Assembly (NCBI GenBank): GCA_040389045.1
Contig: JAZKAT010000029.1
Span: forward strand, 1 to 64,000
Direction of reading: 5' to 3'
DNA from: UBA5158 sp040389045
Lineage (GTDB): Bacteria > Pseudomonadota > Gammaproteobacteria > DSM-16500
DNA length: 64,000 nt
Shown: piece after piece, positions 1 through 8,316 of the stretch
Layout of the letters: each line of letters starts with the position of its first letter
How positions within the stretch are numbered: the first letter of the stretch is position 1
Notes under the pieces: model-generated
Database searches by the model: none
Told to the model about the DNA's origin: nothing
Seen by the model: the letters and a program-made list of their open reading frames with translations, nothing else
Position numbers and translations under genes: made by a program

Positions 1-41
1 TACCCAAAATATTGCTGCGATCGCTAAAGGTGATATTGAGA

Positions 42-329
42 TTATTCAAAATATCTACAGTTTACGGTAAGATAGGTGTTATCTATATTAAGAACTATAG
101 GATTATATTTATCTTTAGGGAAGTTCTGTTTACGAGCAATAAGAGCATCAACAATTTTTTCAAAGCCTTTATCTTTTAAATTGGTTCCATTAAAGCTTAA
201 CTGTCGTACAGAAGTATTCACCAATAACGCTTTTGCAATTTCATCTGCAAAATCATTACTAATAGGTTCAGCAGAGAAATCGGCTGTCATTACTTTATTA
301 CTTGTAATTTGATCTCGCGTGGTCATCAT
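42..329 (-). CDS. Short leucine-rich-repeat protein or fragment
   Basis: A 95-aa frame beginning with a double ATG. The middle carries one clear ribonuclease-inhibitor-type leucine-rich repeat: a helix like DEIAKALLVNTSVRQLSFNG, followed by TNLKDKGFEKIVDALIARKQ and the start of a next strand (VLNID). LRR proteins of this class normally carry many 28-29-residue repeats, so 1.5 repeats suggests a remnant of a larger protein or a degraded effector. No secretion signal is visible and the Shine-Dalgarno is weak (AAGGG about 14 nt upstream of the start). The repeat assignment is fairly safe; whether the gene is functional is not. Confidence 0.45.
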   Translation of the reverse strand: MMTTRDQITSNKVMTADFSAEPISNDFADEIAKALLVNTSVRQLSFNGTNLKDKGFEKIVDALIARKQNFPKDKYNPIVLNIDNTYLTVNCRYFE

Positions 330-435
330 AGAATACTTGAAACCCTTACCAGTTGAAGAAGAAAACAGAGGAGAATTACACAGTACTACTGAATAATAAT
401 GCTACCAATGCCATAGGTCAAAACTACATACCGGT

Positions 436-1521
436 TCATGGGCAACGCTGGTTAGATGGTTTTATATCAAAAGATGGTGCCATGCTGGTTTCTGCTGGTA
501 TTAACAAAGAGCAAAATGCATTGAAATTTTTAAGAATTTTTTGCTTGTGAGGCAAAAATTTTAAATTATCAATTTTCGTTTTTACATTCTTTAATACATC
601 TATTTTTTTATCTTTATCAGCAATTTCAGCTAATGCCATAGCGAACATGTCTAATTTGCCTAGGCTGCAAGCGGAAAATATTTTTATAACGATCGGGTTC
701 AAATTAGCGTTTACTGTTACAGGCATTTTTTCATCTTCGATTACTTTAGCATCTGGAGGGCATGCAACCTTTGTCTCAATCAATTTTCTTTCATTTGCAT
801 TTTTGTTTTCAACAATGGCAATCAAACTTTCAGAACTAGAATTATTCAAAGCAATTCCTGTCTTATCCAGGAAAAGAACTTTGTCCAACGCATATTTTGA
901 ATTCAAACGTTCCAATAAATTTTCAATTAATACTTCGGGATTTGAAGTATAGCGCCACGTCCAATCTTGATAATCTTTTAATTCATTACTAGCTTGATGC
1001 GCATGTAAGTCTAATAACTCTTTTACATCTTCGCGTGATTTGGCAACAAATAATAACTCATGTCCCATCGCTGAATTAATTGCTAAACCAATCATGAAAG
1101 TATTTGATGGACATGCGTTATCAAGCTCAGTAAAGCTAGCAGCAAGAGAAATTTCACTAAAATCGCTTTCAAGAGGAATTTTTAAAATATCTCTTATAGA
1201 AAGGTCATCGAAATAAGTCCCGTCGCCTCGATAATGTTTAACCTTTTGTTCGCTTGGTAAGTCGTATTCCGGTTGATAAAGAGGAAACTCCAGGTCACCC
1301 GGTAAGTCGTCATCCATGTCATAATCATCGTCAGATGTTTCTATTTCATGGCTTAAGTATCGAGGTCTTGTAAGCATTGGTGTCTTATCAAGCAAAGTTT
1401 TACCCGGCAACTGTATGCAAAAACTCTCTGGAATCAACGTGACCGTTGTTTGATTTTGGGAGTTAACTGGTTCAATTTTAAGAGTTAAATTGTTTAAACT
1501 CTGGAAAATATAAAACTTCAT
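436..1521 (-). CDS. Unrecognised 361-aa protein, effector candidate
   Basis: I do not recognise this family. The frame starts at an ATG with AAAGG about 9 nt upstream. The protein has no signal peptide or membrane segment. Residues about 60-80 are a very acidic Asp-rich stretch (TSDDDYDMDDD); a central part (about 120-215) looks globular, with FMIGLAINSAMGHELLFVAKS and a W-rich stretch DYQDWTWRY; the C-terminal third is helical and Lys-rich. Upstream DNA is AT-rich with two TTAATAT motifs 16 bp apart, at a spacing unlike a PmrA box. Soluble orphan proteins like this are common among Legionellales effectors, but nothing here proves secretion. Confidence 0.6.
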   Translation of the reverse strand: MKFYIFQSLNNLTLKIEPVNSQNQTTVTLIPESFCIQLPGKTLLDKTPMLTRPRYLSHEIETSDDDYDMDDDLPGDLEFPLYQPEYDLPSEQKVKHYRGDGTYFDDLSIRDILKIPLESDFSEISLAASFTELDNACPSNTFMIGLAINSAMGHELLFVAKSREDVKELLDLHAHQASNELKDYQDWTWRYTSNPEVLIENLLERLNSKYALDKVLFLDKTGIALNNSSSESLIAIVENKNANERKLIETKVACPPDAKVIEDEKMPVTVNANLNPIVIKIFSACSLGKLDMFAMALAEIADKDKKIDVLKNVKTKIDNLKFLPHKQKILKNFNAFCSLLIPAETSMAPSFDIKPSNQRCP

Positions 1522-1589
1522 TTATAAATACCTTTGAAAATATTAACTGTGCAATATATTAACAGAACATCTCATAAGGTGCAAATTAT

Positions 1590-1658
1590 TTATAGATAAT
1601 TACCTTTGAGGATAATTTCGGGATCGCCCACCTCCCATGTGGCACCTTCTGGAGCCAT
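1590..1658 (-). CDS. Possible 22-codon micro-ORF with strong ribosome binding site
   Basis: Starting at 1658, ATG is preceded by a consensus AGGAGG ten bases upstream. The frame reads MAPEGATWEVGDPEII and ends a few residues later at TAA (1590-1592). It lies alone between a 62-codon open frame and the 361-aa gene. It could be a leader peptide, a small functional peptide, or the preserved start of a gene whose remainder is gone. The strong Shine-Dalgarno is the only support. Confidence 0.25.
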   Translation of the reverse strand: MAPEGATWEVGDPEIILKGNYL

Positions 1659-1700
1659 AGTGGTTTTCCCTCCTAGGTTAAAACTTAAGGTCTGTTTAGA

Positions 1701-1889
1701 TTATATTTTTAATTTATGAAGAAAAGCGGGGCTGTATTGCAGCTGGTGTTTATTCGCTGAAACCCTTTCTCTCAATGCAACTGCACTCACCTCAAGCCAT
1801 GCAGGTATTGCGCTTTTATCTGATGCCAACCAATGCACACTGTTTACAAAAGGCCTATCATTAAGTGATCGCGATGCATAGCATTCCAA
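1701..1889 (-). pseudogene. 62-codon open frame, probable gene remnant
   Basis: The frame can only start at TTG and has no convincing ribosome binding site. The peptide has natural-looking composition (RPFVNSVHWLASDKSAIPAW) and continues upstream only to a nearby stop. I cannot name a family. It is more likely a decayed remnant than an expressed gene, but a short real protein cannot be excluded. Confidence 0.2.
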
Positions 1890-1914
1890 ATAAAAGACTT
1901 TTCTTTGTTAATGA

Positions 1915-1939
1915 AGCCCGTATGCGTTGCATACGGGCT
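1915..1939. repeat. 11-bp-stem hairpin, REP-like, 3' of the 898-aa gene
   Basis: AGCCCGTATGC, a 3-nt loop, then GCATACGGGCT: a perfect 11-bp inverted repeat directly downstream of the 898-aa coding region. There is no strong T-run on the minus strand, so it may be a dispersed REP-type hairpin as much as a terminator. A shorter relative (GTAGCCCG/CGGGCTAC) occurs at 5847-5867. Confidence 0.7.
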
Positions 1940-1945
1940 ACGATT

Positions 1946-4642
1946 TTATTGGTTTTGCATTCGTTGTCTTAGCCAGGGGAAGCTCTGACTTAATATTTGA
2001 TCTATAGGTGAAGCGGCACCATTCCCATTAACATTGCCATTACCAAATAAACCATAAGTTTGTACTGATTGCAGTGGTATTGATTGTTGCGGCACTGTAG
2101 CTGTTGGTGAACTTGCTGGCGGGCTGCTGGAAAACAATGAATAGTAAGATTGCGAATGATATAAAGGCCTGTCAAAAGCGCCCAAAGCAAAATTAATTGA
2201 TAGTTGCGCGTGCTCCGGCGCAGGGGCCGAATGAGATCGATGTAATTCAGTCGTAGTGATGGTTGGAGAGGGTGAAGGTGTTGGAGTGATCCCGCTATCC
2301 ACTGAATTCGAATCAGCTAATGACTCCTGTTTGGTCTCAGACAAGCGGATTTGTGCTAGCTCTAAACGAATTGCTTCCGTCTCATCTGATCGAGTACGCT
2401 CAACTGGTGGTAGGGATTTACTTACATTGATCAAATCAGCTGATGGTAATTCTTCAGATTTAAGCTGGGTTTGTGAACTTGGTGAAAGCGAATTTACTTC
2501 AGACGTGCTCAAACTCGTTTTCACTGTATATTTTTTTCTTAGCTCTATTTCAGCTAATCTTTTACGTGCTTGCTCTCGCTGTCTAACCCGTGCAAGCCTA
2601 AGTTCCTCTTGCTTAATCCGATTTTGTCTAACCTGTTCTTGTTTAATTCGTTTTTGGTTAAGTCGCTCTTGCGTAGCCTGCTCTTGTTTAAGTAGTTCCT
2701 GTCTTTCCTGCTCCTGTTTAAGTTCCTCTAATTTAGCTAGTTCCCGCGCAGCCTGCTCTAATTTTTCTTGCTCAAATTTAGCTTTTGCCAAGCGTTTATT
2801 TTCCAATTTATCTTGCTTGGCTTTTTCTATGGCTGCCAGCCTATCCTCTTCCATCTTGGCAAGTCTTTCCTCTTCCTCTGCTTCGAGTCTGGCTTCTTCA
2901 GCTAGCATTCTATCTTCCTCCGCCTCCTTGAGTGCCCTGATTTTTGCTTCGGCCGCCTCTTTTTGTTTTTTTAATTCTGTTTTTTGATCCCGCTTATCTT
3001 TATTTTTTTCTTCTCTTTGCAATTGCGCAACTCTTTCTTTTACATACTTCAACTCCTCACTAATTGCAGTTGAGTTATTATTCATTTTTTCTAAACAGTA
3101 TTCAGCTAAACTACGCTTATCTGCAACTGCTTCAGCAGCTTGCGCAGAATATTCTTTAGCTTCAACGTAAATATTACTTATTTGCGAAGATAATGTTGCG
3201 ATTTCATTAATCAATTTTTGAAATTTCTTACGCGGTGGAATTCCACACTTTTTAAGATCCTGCACCTGCAAGTACATTTGTTCATCTAACTTGCGTAATG
3301 TCGCAATCAATATTTGGGTATGCTGTACATTAGCTTGATATGCTACTGTTTCAGTAGAGATTCTTATTTCTTCGTTAATGGTATTTATAACGTCAGCCGG
3401 AAGAGGCACTCCGCCTTCTAGTCTGCTTACCATCAAGTCTTGTCTAGGCGGCGTAGTAACAGTTGCCATTACTGGTGCTGCCATGACTACACTAAGCTCT
3501 TGCGCCAACATATGTAATTTGCTTTTGTCTATTCTATCCTTATCAAGTACCTGGTTGCGCATTCCATCAACTATTATCTGAAAAATATTAGCTTGACGTC
3601 GTCCGTCATCCTGGATTTTTTTCTCGTCATCAATTTTTGCAATAAAAGCATTTGCATCACGAGTAATTTCATTAAATTCTGCAATTTTCATTGACAGCCA
3701 TTCTGGATCATTCGCATGTCCGAAATAATCCCAGACTGTTTCACAGAGAGCATCTTTATCTAACCAGGCTTTTTCGTAGCCGCTATAAACTATAGTGCTC
3801 TCCATCAGGGTATAGAATTCTCCCTTGTAGCTTTCTTGACTAACTCGGAGCTGACACAGTTTTTCAATTGTTGGGTCAGAAGTATGAATCATCTTGACGA
3901 TACCAATATGTGACTGAGAAATTGAAGCAACATTTGTCAGGAAGTTAATGACCTTTTGTTTTTTTCTACTAGCATCTTTATCTTGTTGGGAACAAGTTTT
4001 AAAGTGTTCAAATCTCGCAGCACTTATTCCAATCATTAAAGCATCTTCACCGAAAGTATCTATGAACAATGCATCGGGAATTGTTTTTAATCGTAGATCA
4101 TTAAGTAAGGATTTAACGGCAATAGATTTGTTAGTAATTTCCGCATAAAAAATATTAGCGGTTGCGGCTAATCCGGCTATAAAATCAATATCTAACGATC
4201 TGTTTATCATCCCCATTAATGTCTTTGTATCAACAACATATTCAAAAAAATTAATCTGATCTTCCGCAAATACTTTATTTTCTTCCGATACCACTTTAGC
4301 GGGTGTTACTTTAAAATAAGTGGGATGAGCTACAATATCGACAAGCAAATTTTCATTAACATCTACCGGAAGTTCTACCTTGTGATCATAAAGTTTGAAT
4401 ATTTTCAGGGTAATTGCCATTGCCGTTCTAAGCGCCTCAAAATATACTTGATAACGCAACAACCTCTGACTCGGAATTAAGTTTTCTATTGATAGAAAAT
4501 CCTCAAACCCTTCCCGGTTTTGAATTAAATAGTCTTTAGGGGCCTTTTCAAATAAACTGGCATGCATTTTTTGTAATCGTACGAGACATACCTGATTTTC
4601 TATTTCATCTGCTGTCAGTTTTGGTTTATCGCTGGATTGCAT
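1946..4642 (-). CDS. Large coiled-coil protein of unknown function (898 aa)
   Basis: The start is supported by GAGGAG upstream of ATG. There is no signal peptide or clear membrane segment. Residues 1 to about 480 look helical and globular. About 490-740 is an uninterrupted, highly charged coiled coil (runs such as EEARLEAEEEERLAKMEED and later QEQ/KQEQ heptads). The last 150 residues are Ser/Pro/Thr-rich and disordered, ending in a short hydrophobic and aromatic tail. I recognise no enzymatic domain. Size, coiled coil, disordered tail and single-gene context resemble Legionella/Coxiella effectors, which is inference. An isolated gene with a hairpin just downstream. Confidence 0.8.
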   Translation of the reverse strand: MQSSDKPKLTADEIENQVCLVRLQKMHASLFEKAPKDYLIQNREGFEDFLSIENLIPSQRLLRYQVYFEALRTAMAITLKIFKLYDHKVELPVDVNENLLVDIVAHPTYFKVTPAKVVSEENKVFAEDQINFFEYVVDTKTLMGMINRSLDIDFIAGLAATANIFYAEITNKSIAVKSLLNDLRLKTIPDALFIDTFGEDALMIGISAARFEHFKTCSQQDKDASRKKQKVINFLTNVASISQSHIGIVKMIHTSDPTIEKLCQLRVSQESYKGEFYTLMESTIVYSGYEKAWLDKDALCETVWDYFGHANDPEWLSMKIAEFNEITRDANAFIAKIDDEKKIQDDGRRQANIFQIIVDGMRNQVLDKDRIDKSKLHMLAQELSVVMAAPVMATVTTPPRQDLMVSRLEGGVPLPADVINTINEEIRISTETVAYQANVQHTQILIATLRKLDEQMYLQVQDLKKCGIPPRKKFQKLINEIATLSSQISNIYVEAKEYSAQAAEAVADKRSLAEYCLEKMNNNSTAISEELKYVKERVAQLQREEKNKDKRDQKTELKKQKEAAEAKIRALKEAEEDRMLAEEARLEAEEEERLAKMEEDRLAAIEKAKQDKLENKRLAKAKFEQEKLEQAARELAKLEELKQEQERQELLKQEQATQERLNQKRIKQEQVRQNRIKQEELRLARVRQREQARKRLAEIELRKKYTVKTSLSTSEVNSLSPSSQTQLKSEELPSADLINVSKSLPPVERTRSDETEAIRLELAQIRLSETKQESLADSNSVDSGITPTPSPSPTITTTELHRSHSAPAPEHAQLSINFALGAFDRPLYHSQSYYSLFSSSPPASSPTATVPQQSIPLQSVQTYGLFGNGNVNGNGAASPIDQILSQSFPWLRQRMQNQ

Positions 4643-4827
4643 AACTCACTCCTCATTAATGATCTATTTTTTATAGTATTTTATTTGTACGCAAACTCGC
4701 TGCTCTTAGACTGCGCAATTGTAGCCAAATATAACACATTCTGATGAATTTGTGATGGGTTTGTAGCTGAAATTTGTTGTTTTACGATTAGATCACTATT
4801 TGATCAATTTATGATGGGATAACGTAA

Positions 4828-5586
4828 TTACTCTCTAACGATAGCAGCAAACGTTTTCATGCTCTGCCCTTCTACAATCATATAACGAGGTTGGGACATC
4901 GCTTTTTCCGCACCTTTAGTTGGTCTGCCATCAATACTAAAAGCCATAACATAGCCAGCTTTAGCCGCTTCTTGCTCCAAATAATTGTCGTAAATACCAA
5001 ATGGCCACGCTAGTAAAGTTATTGGCGTGCCTAGCTTTTTTTCCAAAATATCTTTTGAATTATATAATTGAACATGGACTAGTTTTTGATAAGCCGTGGC
5101 GGACAGATGTCTTTTTTCTTGCTTGAAGTTAGGGTGCCAGTAAGTATGCCCTTGAATATCAAATAAACCGGTTTTTTGTAGTTCGGCAAGTTGGTCCCAC
5201 GTCATCGCATGGGCGCCATGAGAAATCGTCTCAGGGTAAATGAATAAGGTAACTGGAATATGGTATTGGCGTACCAGCGGCGCCATGTAAACATAAACCG
5301 ATTCCCAGCCGTCATCAGCTGTTATTACCACTGATTTGGGGGGCAATGAAACATTTTTTCCCTCCAGACTGCTAACTAAATCTTTGAGCGGAATCACTGT
5401 GTAGCCATTATCTTTAAGCCATTTAAGTTGAGAAGCGAATCGTTCCGGGGTAATTGACATGCTGCCTGGCACAGTGGGATTGAAATTGTGATATACCAAA
5501 ATGGGAACGCCGCGAGGATTATCAGCCAAAACGTAAGAACTCCACAGAAGAATTCCTAATAACAACATTTTGAATAATTTACGCAT
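4828..5586 (-). CDS. Secreted polysaccharide deacetylase (CE4, PgaB/IcaB-like)
   Basis: A 252-aa protein with a signal peptide (residues 1 to about 21, ending VLA). The NodB/CE4 fold is evident: VPILVYHNF near residue 30, motif 1 as TADDG with the catalytic and metal-binding Asp at 91 and 92, and motif 2 HTYWH with His147 and His151. Spacing and N-terminal wording match PgaB/IcaB-type deacetylases of poly-N-acetylglucosamine better than peptidoglycan deacetylases. It should act in the periplasm or outside the cell, removing acetyl groups from a GlcNAc polymer. No pga synthesis genes are next to it, so the substrate is not settled. It stands alone. Confidence 0.88.
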   Translation of the reverse strand: MRKLFKMLLLGILLWSSYVLADNPRGVPILVYHNFNPTVPGSMSITPERFASQLKWLKDNGYTVIPLKDLVSSLEGKNVSLPPKSVVITADDGWESVYVYMAPLVRQYHIPVTLFIYPETISHGAHAMTWDQLAELQKTGLFDIQGHTYWHPNFKQEKRHLSATAYQKLVHVQLYNSKDILEKKLGTPITLLAWPFGIYDNYLEQEAAKAGYVMAFSIDGRPTKGAEKAMSQPRYMIVEGQSMKTFAAIVRE

Positions 5587-5716
5587 TTAGATATATCCTC
5601 CTTGATATACGATTTATATTACCGTTTTTTGGACATACTAGGAAATAACTTTCCACACGAAGCTTTTTAATTATTTTACTCGTTCTAATAAGCAGCCAAA
5701 ATTTACCGTCAAACCC

Positions 5717-5884
5717 ATGGAAAACTGGCAAAGCAAATTAGTAATGGAAGGCAATTTGTCACTCGGACTTAGTTTATTGAAAATCAGATTCATTAGCAAA
5801 GAAACACATCAAAAATTAAGTGATGAATTAAAAAAGCTTGCGAATAGTAGCCCGTATGTCGGGCTACGGCTAAATTTGCCATAA
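5717..5884 (+). pseudogene. 55-codon open frame running into a repeat hairpin
   Basis: The frame starts MENWQSKLVMEGN and stays open upstream to 5642. Its last codons are the GTAGCCCG hairpin at 5847-5867, so the natural C-terminus is probably lost. The helical piece FISKETHQKLSDELKK looks protein-like. No ribosome binding site and no recognised family; a degraded gene end is the likeliest reading. The neighbouring YCII-like gene is on the opposite strand. Confidence 0.18.
5847..5867. terminator. Hairpin GTAGCCCG-TATGT-CGGGCTAC
   Basis: A perfect 8-bp stem with a 5-nt loop, 20 bp past the stop of the YCII-like gene. On the minus strand it is followed about 15 nt later by a T6 run, so it can act as its terminator. 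It is a shorter version of the hairpin at 1915-1939, suggesting a repeat family reused as a terminator. Confidence 0.5.
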
Positions 5885-5887
5885 TTA

Positions 5888-6244
5888 TCACATATTCTCT
5901 GGAATAGGCAGGCATTCCATGACTTCGACGGATTCGCCTGGGAACATAGTAAAATGTGGATGATCCACAAATAATTTCGCCGCGGCTTCTTGTGATTCTG
6001 CTTCCACAATCGTATATCCAGTAATTAAATTTTTAGTGTCTGAAATACCACTGGCGTCAACACGTTTCGTTTTACCAATTGGGGAACCGCCATCAATGAT
6101 GTTGTCATTTTTATTAACCCAATTCTTCCATGCGGATATGCCGGATTTCTCTTTTTCTCTTCTGATCTCTGGGTCTAATGCCAGCCAGTTTTTCATTGCT
6201 GTATCAGTTGCAGAGCCAAGAAAGATTGCCAGGAATTTTTTCAT
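5888..6244 (-). CDS. YCII-related dimeric alpha/beta-barrel protein
   Basis: A 118-aa cytosolic protein starting MKKFLAIFLGS, with AAGGA correctly spaced upstream of ATG. The layout matches the YCII/DGPF family: an N-terminal beta strand, a central ISAWKNWVNKNDNIIDGGSPIGKTK segment where the family has its glycine turn, and a C-terminal GYTIVEAESQEAAAKLFVDHPHF helix-strand unit typical of ferredoxin-like dimeric barrels. The exact reaction is unknown; members have been linked to hydrolysis or to sigma-factor neighbourhoods, neither of which is visible here. A single gene followed by a hairpin. Confidence 0.75.
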   Translation of the reverse strand: MKKFLAIFLGSATDTAMKNWLALDPEIRREKEKSGISAWKNWVNKNDNIIDGGSPIGKTKRVDASGISDTKNLITGYTIVEAESQEAAAKLFVDHPHFTMFPGESVEVMECLPIPENM

Positions 6245-6426
6245 TTTTAAATCCTTATGAGTGAATATAATTTGTGCGTTGGTAAGGTGAAATTATGATA
6301 AAAGTGCTATCAGATCTTGTAAAGCAATATTTGTTCTTATGATATAGACTGACCGCAATTTAAATATATTTTTCAACGTTTTTAACATAAAATAGCTATC
6401 AATGGAATCTTGGAGGTTTAAACGGA

Positions 6427-6936
6427 ATGCGTATTCTTATCTGCTTCATCATGAGTTTTTTGCTTTACACTTCGGCTAATGCTTCTACCTTTATGCTAAA
6501 GTCTTCAAATATTACCGATGGTAACATGGTGCCAAAGTTATATACCTGTGACGGTAAGAACATGACCCCTGAATTACATTGGTTAAACCCGCCAGCCAAT
6601 ACCCAGGCATTTGCATTGGTAGGTCTTAGTTATGATTCGCCTATGGGCAAAATTTTTGGCTGGTCGGTTTATAATATACCCCCAACTGTGAAAGGCTTCC
6701 CAGCAGGTATCAGGGACTTGCCAGCAGGTGCGGTGGTCGGTCAAAATGCCCTGGGTGAATCATCTTATCGCGGCCCTTGCCCGGGTGATTCTGCTTTACA
6801 TCATTATGCTTTCATCCTTTATGCATTGGATTCCAATCCATCGTTAGAATCGGATTTAACCCCTCAAGCATTAATGGACGATATCAAACCCCACATTCTG
6901 CAAGAAGCCCACTTGAAAGCTGTTTATCGGCATTAA
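6427..6936 (+). CDS. Secreted PEBP-family protein (YbhB/YbcL type)
   Basis: A 169-aa protein with a signal peptide (residues 1-19, ending ANA) and strong GGAGG upstream. It carries the phosphatidylethanolamine-binding protein / Raf-kinase-inhibitor-like signature: YTCDGKNMTPELHW, then ALVGLSYDSPMGKIFGWSVYNIPP, and YRGPCPGDSALHHYAFILYAL. These build the anion-binding pocket of the family. Ligand and function in bacteria are uncertain. It lies 11 bp upstream of the sterol reductase on the same strand, so the two are probably co-transcribed, which would pair a possible lipid-binding protein with a sterol enzyme. Confidence 0.9.
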   Translation: MRILICFIMSFLLYTSANASTFMLKSSNITDGNMVPKLYTCDGKNMTPELHWLNPPANTQAFALVGLSYDSPMGKIFGWSVYNIPPTVKGFPAGIRDLPAGAVVGQNALGESSYRGPCPGDSALHHYAFILYALDSNPSLESDLTPQALMDDIKPHILQEAHLKAVYRH

Positions 6937-6947
6937 GGATTTAAGCC

Positions 6948-8243
6948 ATGTGGCAAAAGATGCGTAATACGTTTGGCCCCCTTTTTTTGCTAGCGGTTTG
7001 CCCACCATTCGCTATTCTACTGTGGTATACCAACACCGCGCTTAACGGTTCGTTTGCAGATTTATTTGCAATGATGAGTGACCAGGGGATATTCCAAACT
7101 ATTTATAAAATTTGGCAGCCGGTCATGTTTGGCTCTGCGTTGGCCTGGAAAATTATTGCGGTTTATACGATTTTTCAATTAGTGTTAACCCGTTTTTTAC
7201 CGGGGAAAATTTTTTACGGGCCGATAACACCAAAAGGCAATACGCCAGTCTATAAAGCAAATGGCTTGCTGGCATTCCTAGTGACAATCTGCAGTTTTAG
7301 CTTAGCTACATTCTATTTTAAACTATTCCAGGCTACGGTTATTTACGATAATTTCGGTTTTATTTTAGGCGCGTTAAACATTGCAAGTTTATTATTTTGT
7401 GCTTTCCTGTATTTGAAAGGACGTTTCGCACCCTCCTCTACTGATTATAGTGTCACTGGCAATATTCTTTTTGATTATTATTGGGGAACTGAATTATATC
7501 CGCGAGTGGCGGGCATAAATTTGAAAATGTTTATCACTTGCCGATTTGGCATGATGAGTTGGGTCATCATTTTAATTTCTTATCTTGCCAAGCAGGATCA
7601 ATTAGTTGGCTTGAGTGATTCGCTGCTGGTTTCCGTCGCATTACAAATAATTTATGTCACCAAATTTTATTTTTGGGAAACGGGTTACTGGCGTTCCCTG
7701 GATATCATGCATGATCGCGCTGGTTTTTATATCTGCTGGGGTTGTATGGTGTGGGTACCTTGTGTTTATACTTCACCTGCCATGTATTTAGTATTACACC
7801 CTATCCATTTAGGTATGACGTTAAGTTTAATTATCTTCTCATTAGGCACAGCAAGTATTTTCATTAATTACCTGGCAGATTTGCAACGCCAAAAAGTCCG
7901 CGCTACCAATGGTAATTGCAACGTTTGGGGTAAAAAACCCGTAGTTACCCTCGCAACTTATCAAACTGAACAAGGTGAAATTAAACAAAACTTATTATTG
8001 TCCTCTGGCTGGTGGGGCATCAGCCGGCATTTCCATTATGTCCCTGAAATCATGGCCGCTTTCTGTTGGTCCGTGCCTGCCTTATTTATAAATTTTTCAC
8101 CTTATTTCTATGTCAGCTTTTTAACGGCTTTATTGTTAGATAGAGCCTTTCGTGATGATAGACGCTGCGCGAAGAAATATGGGGAATTTTGGCAGAAGTA
8201 TTGTCAGCAAGTCCCTTATAAAATCATTCCCTTTTTGATTTAA
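6948..8243 (+). CDS. ERG4/ERG24-family sterol reductase (DHCR7-like)
   Basis: A 431-aa polytopic membrane protein with eight or more hydrophobic segments. The C-terminal third carries the family hallmarks: LLSSGWWGISRHFHYVPEI, matching the sterol-reductase motif (G-[WF]-x-G-x-x-R-H-x-x-Y), and the ending DRAFRDDRRCAKKYGEFWQKY followed by VPYKIIPFLI, the conserved NADPH/sterol-site tail of DHCR7, ERG4 and TM7SF2. The middle segment FDYYWGTELYPRVAG also fits. The expected reaction is NADPH-dependent reduction of a ring or side-chain double bond of a sterol. Bacteria outside Legionellales and Chlamydiae rarely have this family; Coxiella burnetii has two. Likely eukaryote-derived and acting on host sterols. 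The start has AAGGA nearby. Confidence 0.92.
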   Translation: MWQKMRNTFGPLFLLAVCPPFAILLWYTNTALNGSFADLFAMMSDQGIFQTIYKIWQPVMFGSALAWKIIAVYTIFQLVLTRFLPGKIFYGPITPKGNTPVYKANGLLAFLVTICSFSLATFYFKLFQATVIYDNFGFILGALNIASLLFCAFLYLKGRFAPSSTDYSVTGNILFDYYWGTELYPRVAGINLKMFITCRFGMMSWVIILISYLAKQDQLVGLSDSLLVSVALQIIYVTKFYFWETGYWRSLDIMHDRAGFYICWGCMVWVPCVYTSPAMYLVLHPIHLGMTLSLIIFSLGTASIFINYLADLQRQKVRATNGNCNVWGKKPVVTLATYQTEQGEIKQNLLLSSGWWGISRHFHYVPEIMAAFCWSVPALFINFSPYFYVSFLTALLLDRAFRDDRRCAKKYGEFWQKYCQQVPYKIIPFLI

Positions 8244-8316
8244 ACATCCTGTATTGAGTATTCGCTCCTACTAATTAATGAAAAAAGTCTTTCAAAAACA
8301 AAAAGTTACAATGAAA

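Noticed and set aside
2..70. End of a possible plus-strand gene reaching into the window (23 codons ending at TAA 68-70)
   Set aside because: Too short to judge, and it overlaps the LRR fragment; it needs sequence left of the window.
353..550. 65-aa plus-strand frame
   Set aside because: Opposite the 3' end of the 361-aa gene; no ribosome binding site and no protein features.
1522..1560. PmrA box before the 361-aa gene
   Set aside because: Two TTAATAT motifs are present but 16 bp apart, not the 11-bp period of the consensus.
2256..2987. 243-aa plus-strand open frame rich in Ser, Cys and Leu
   Set aside because: It lies wholly opposite the coiled-coil part of the 898-aa gene; the Ser/Cys bias is the reverse reading of Glu/Lys/Gln codons.
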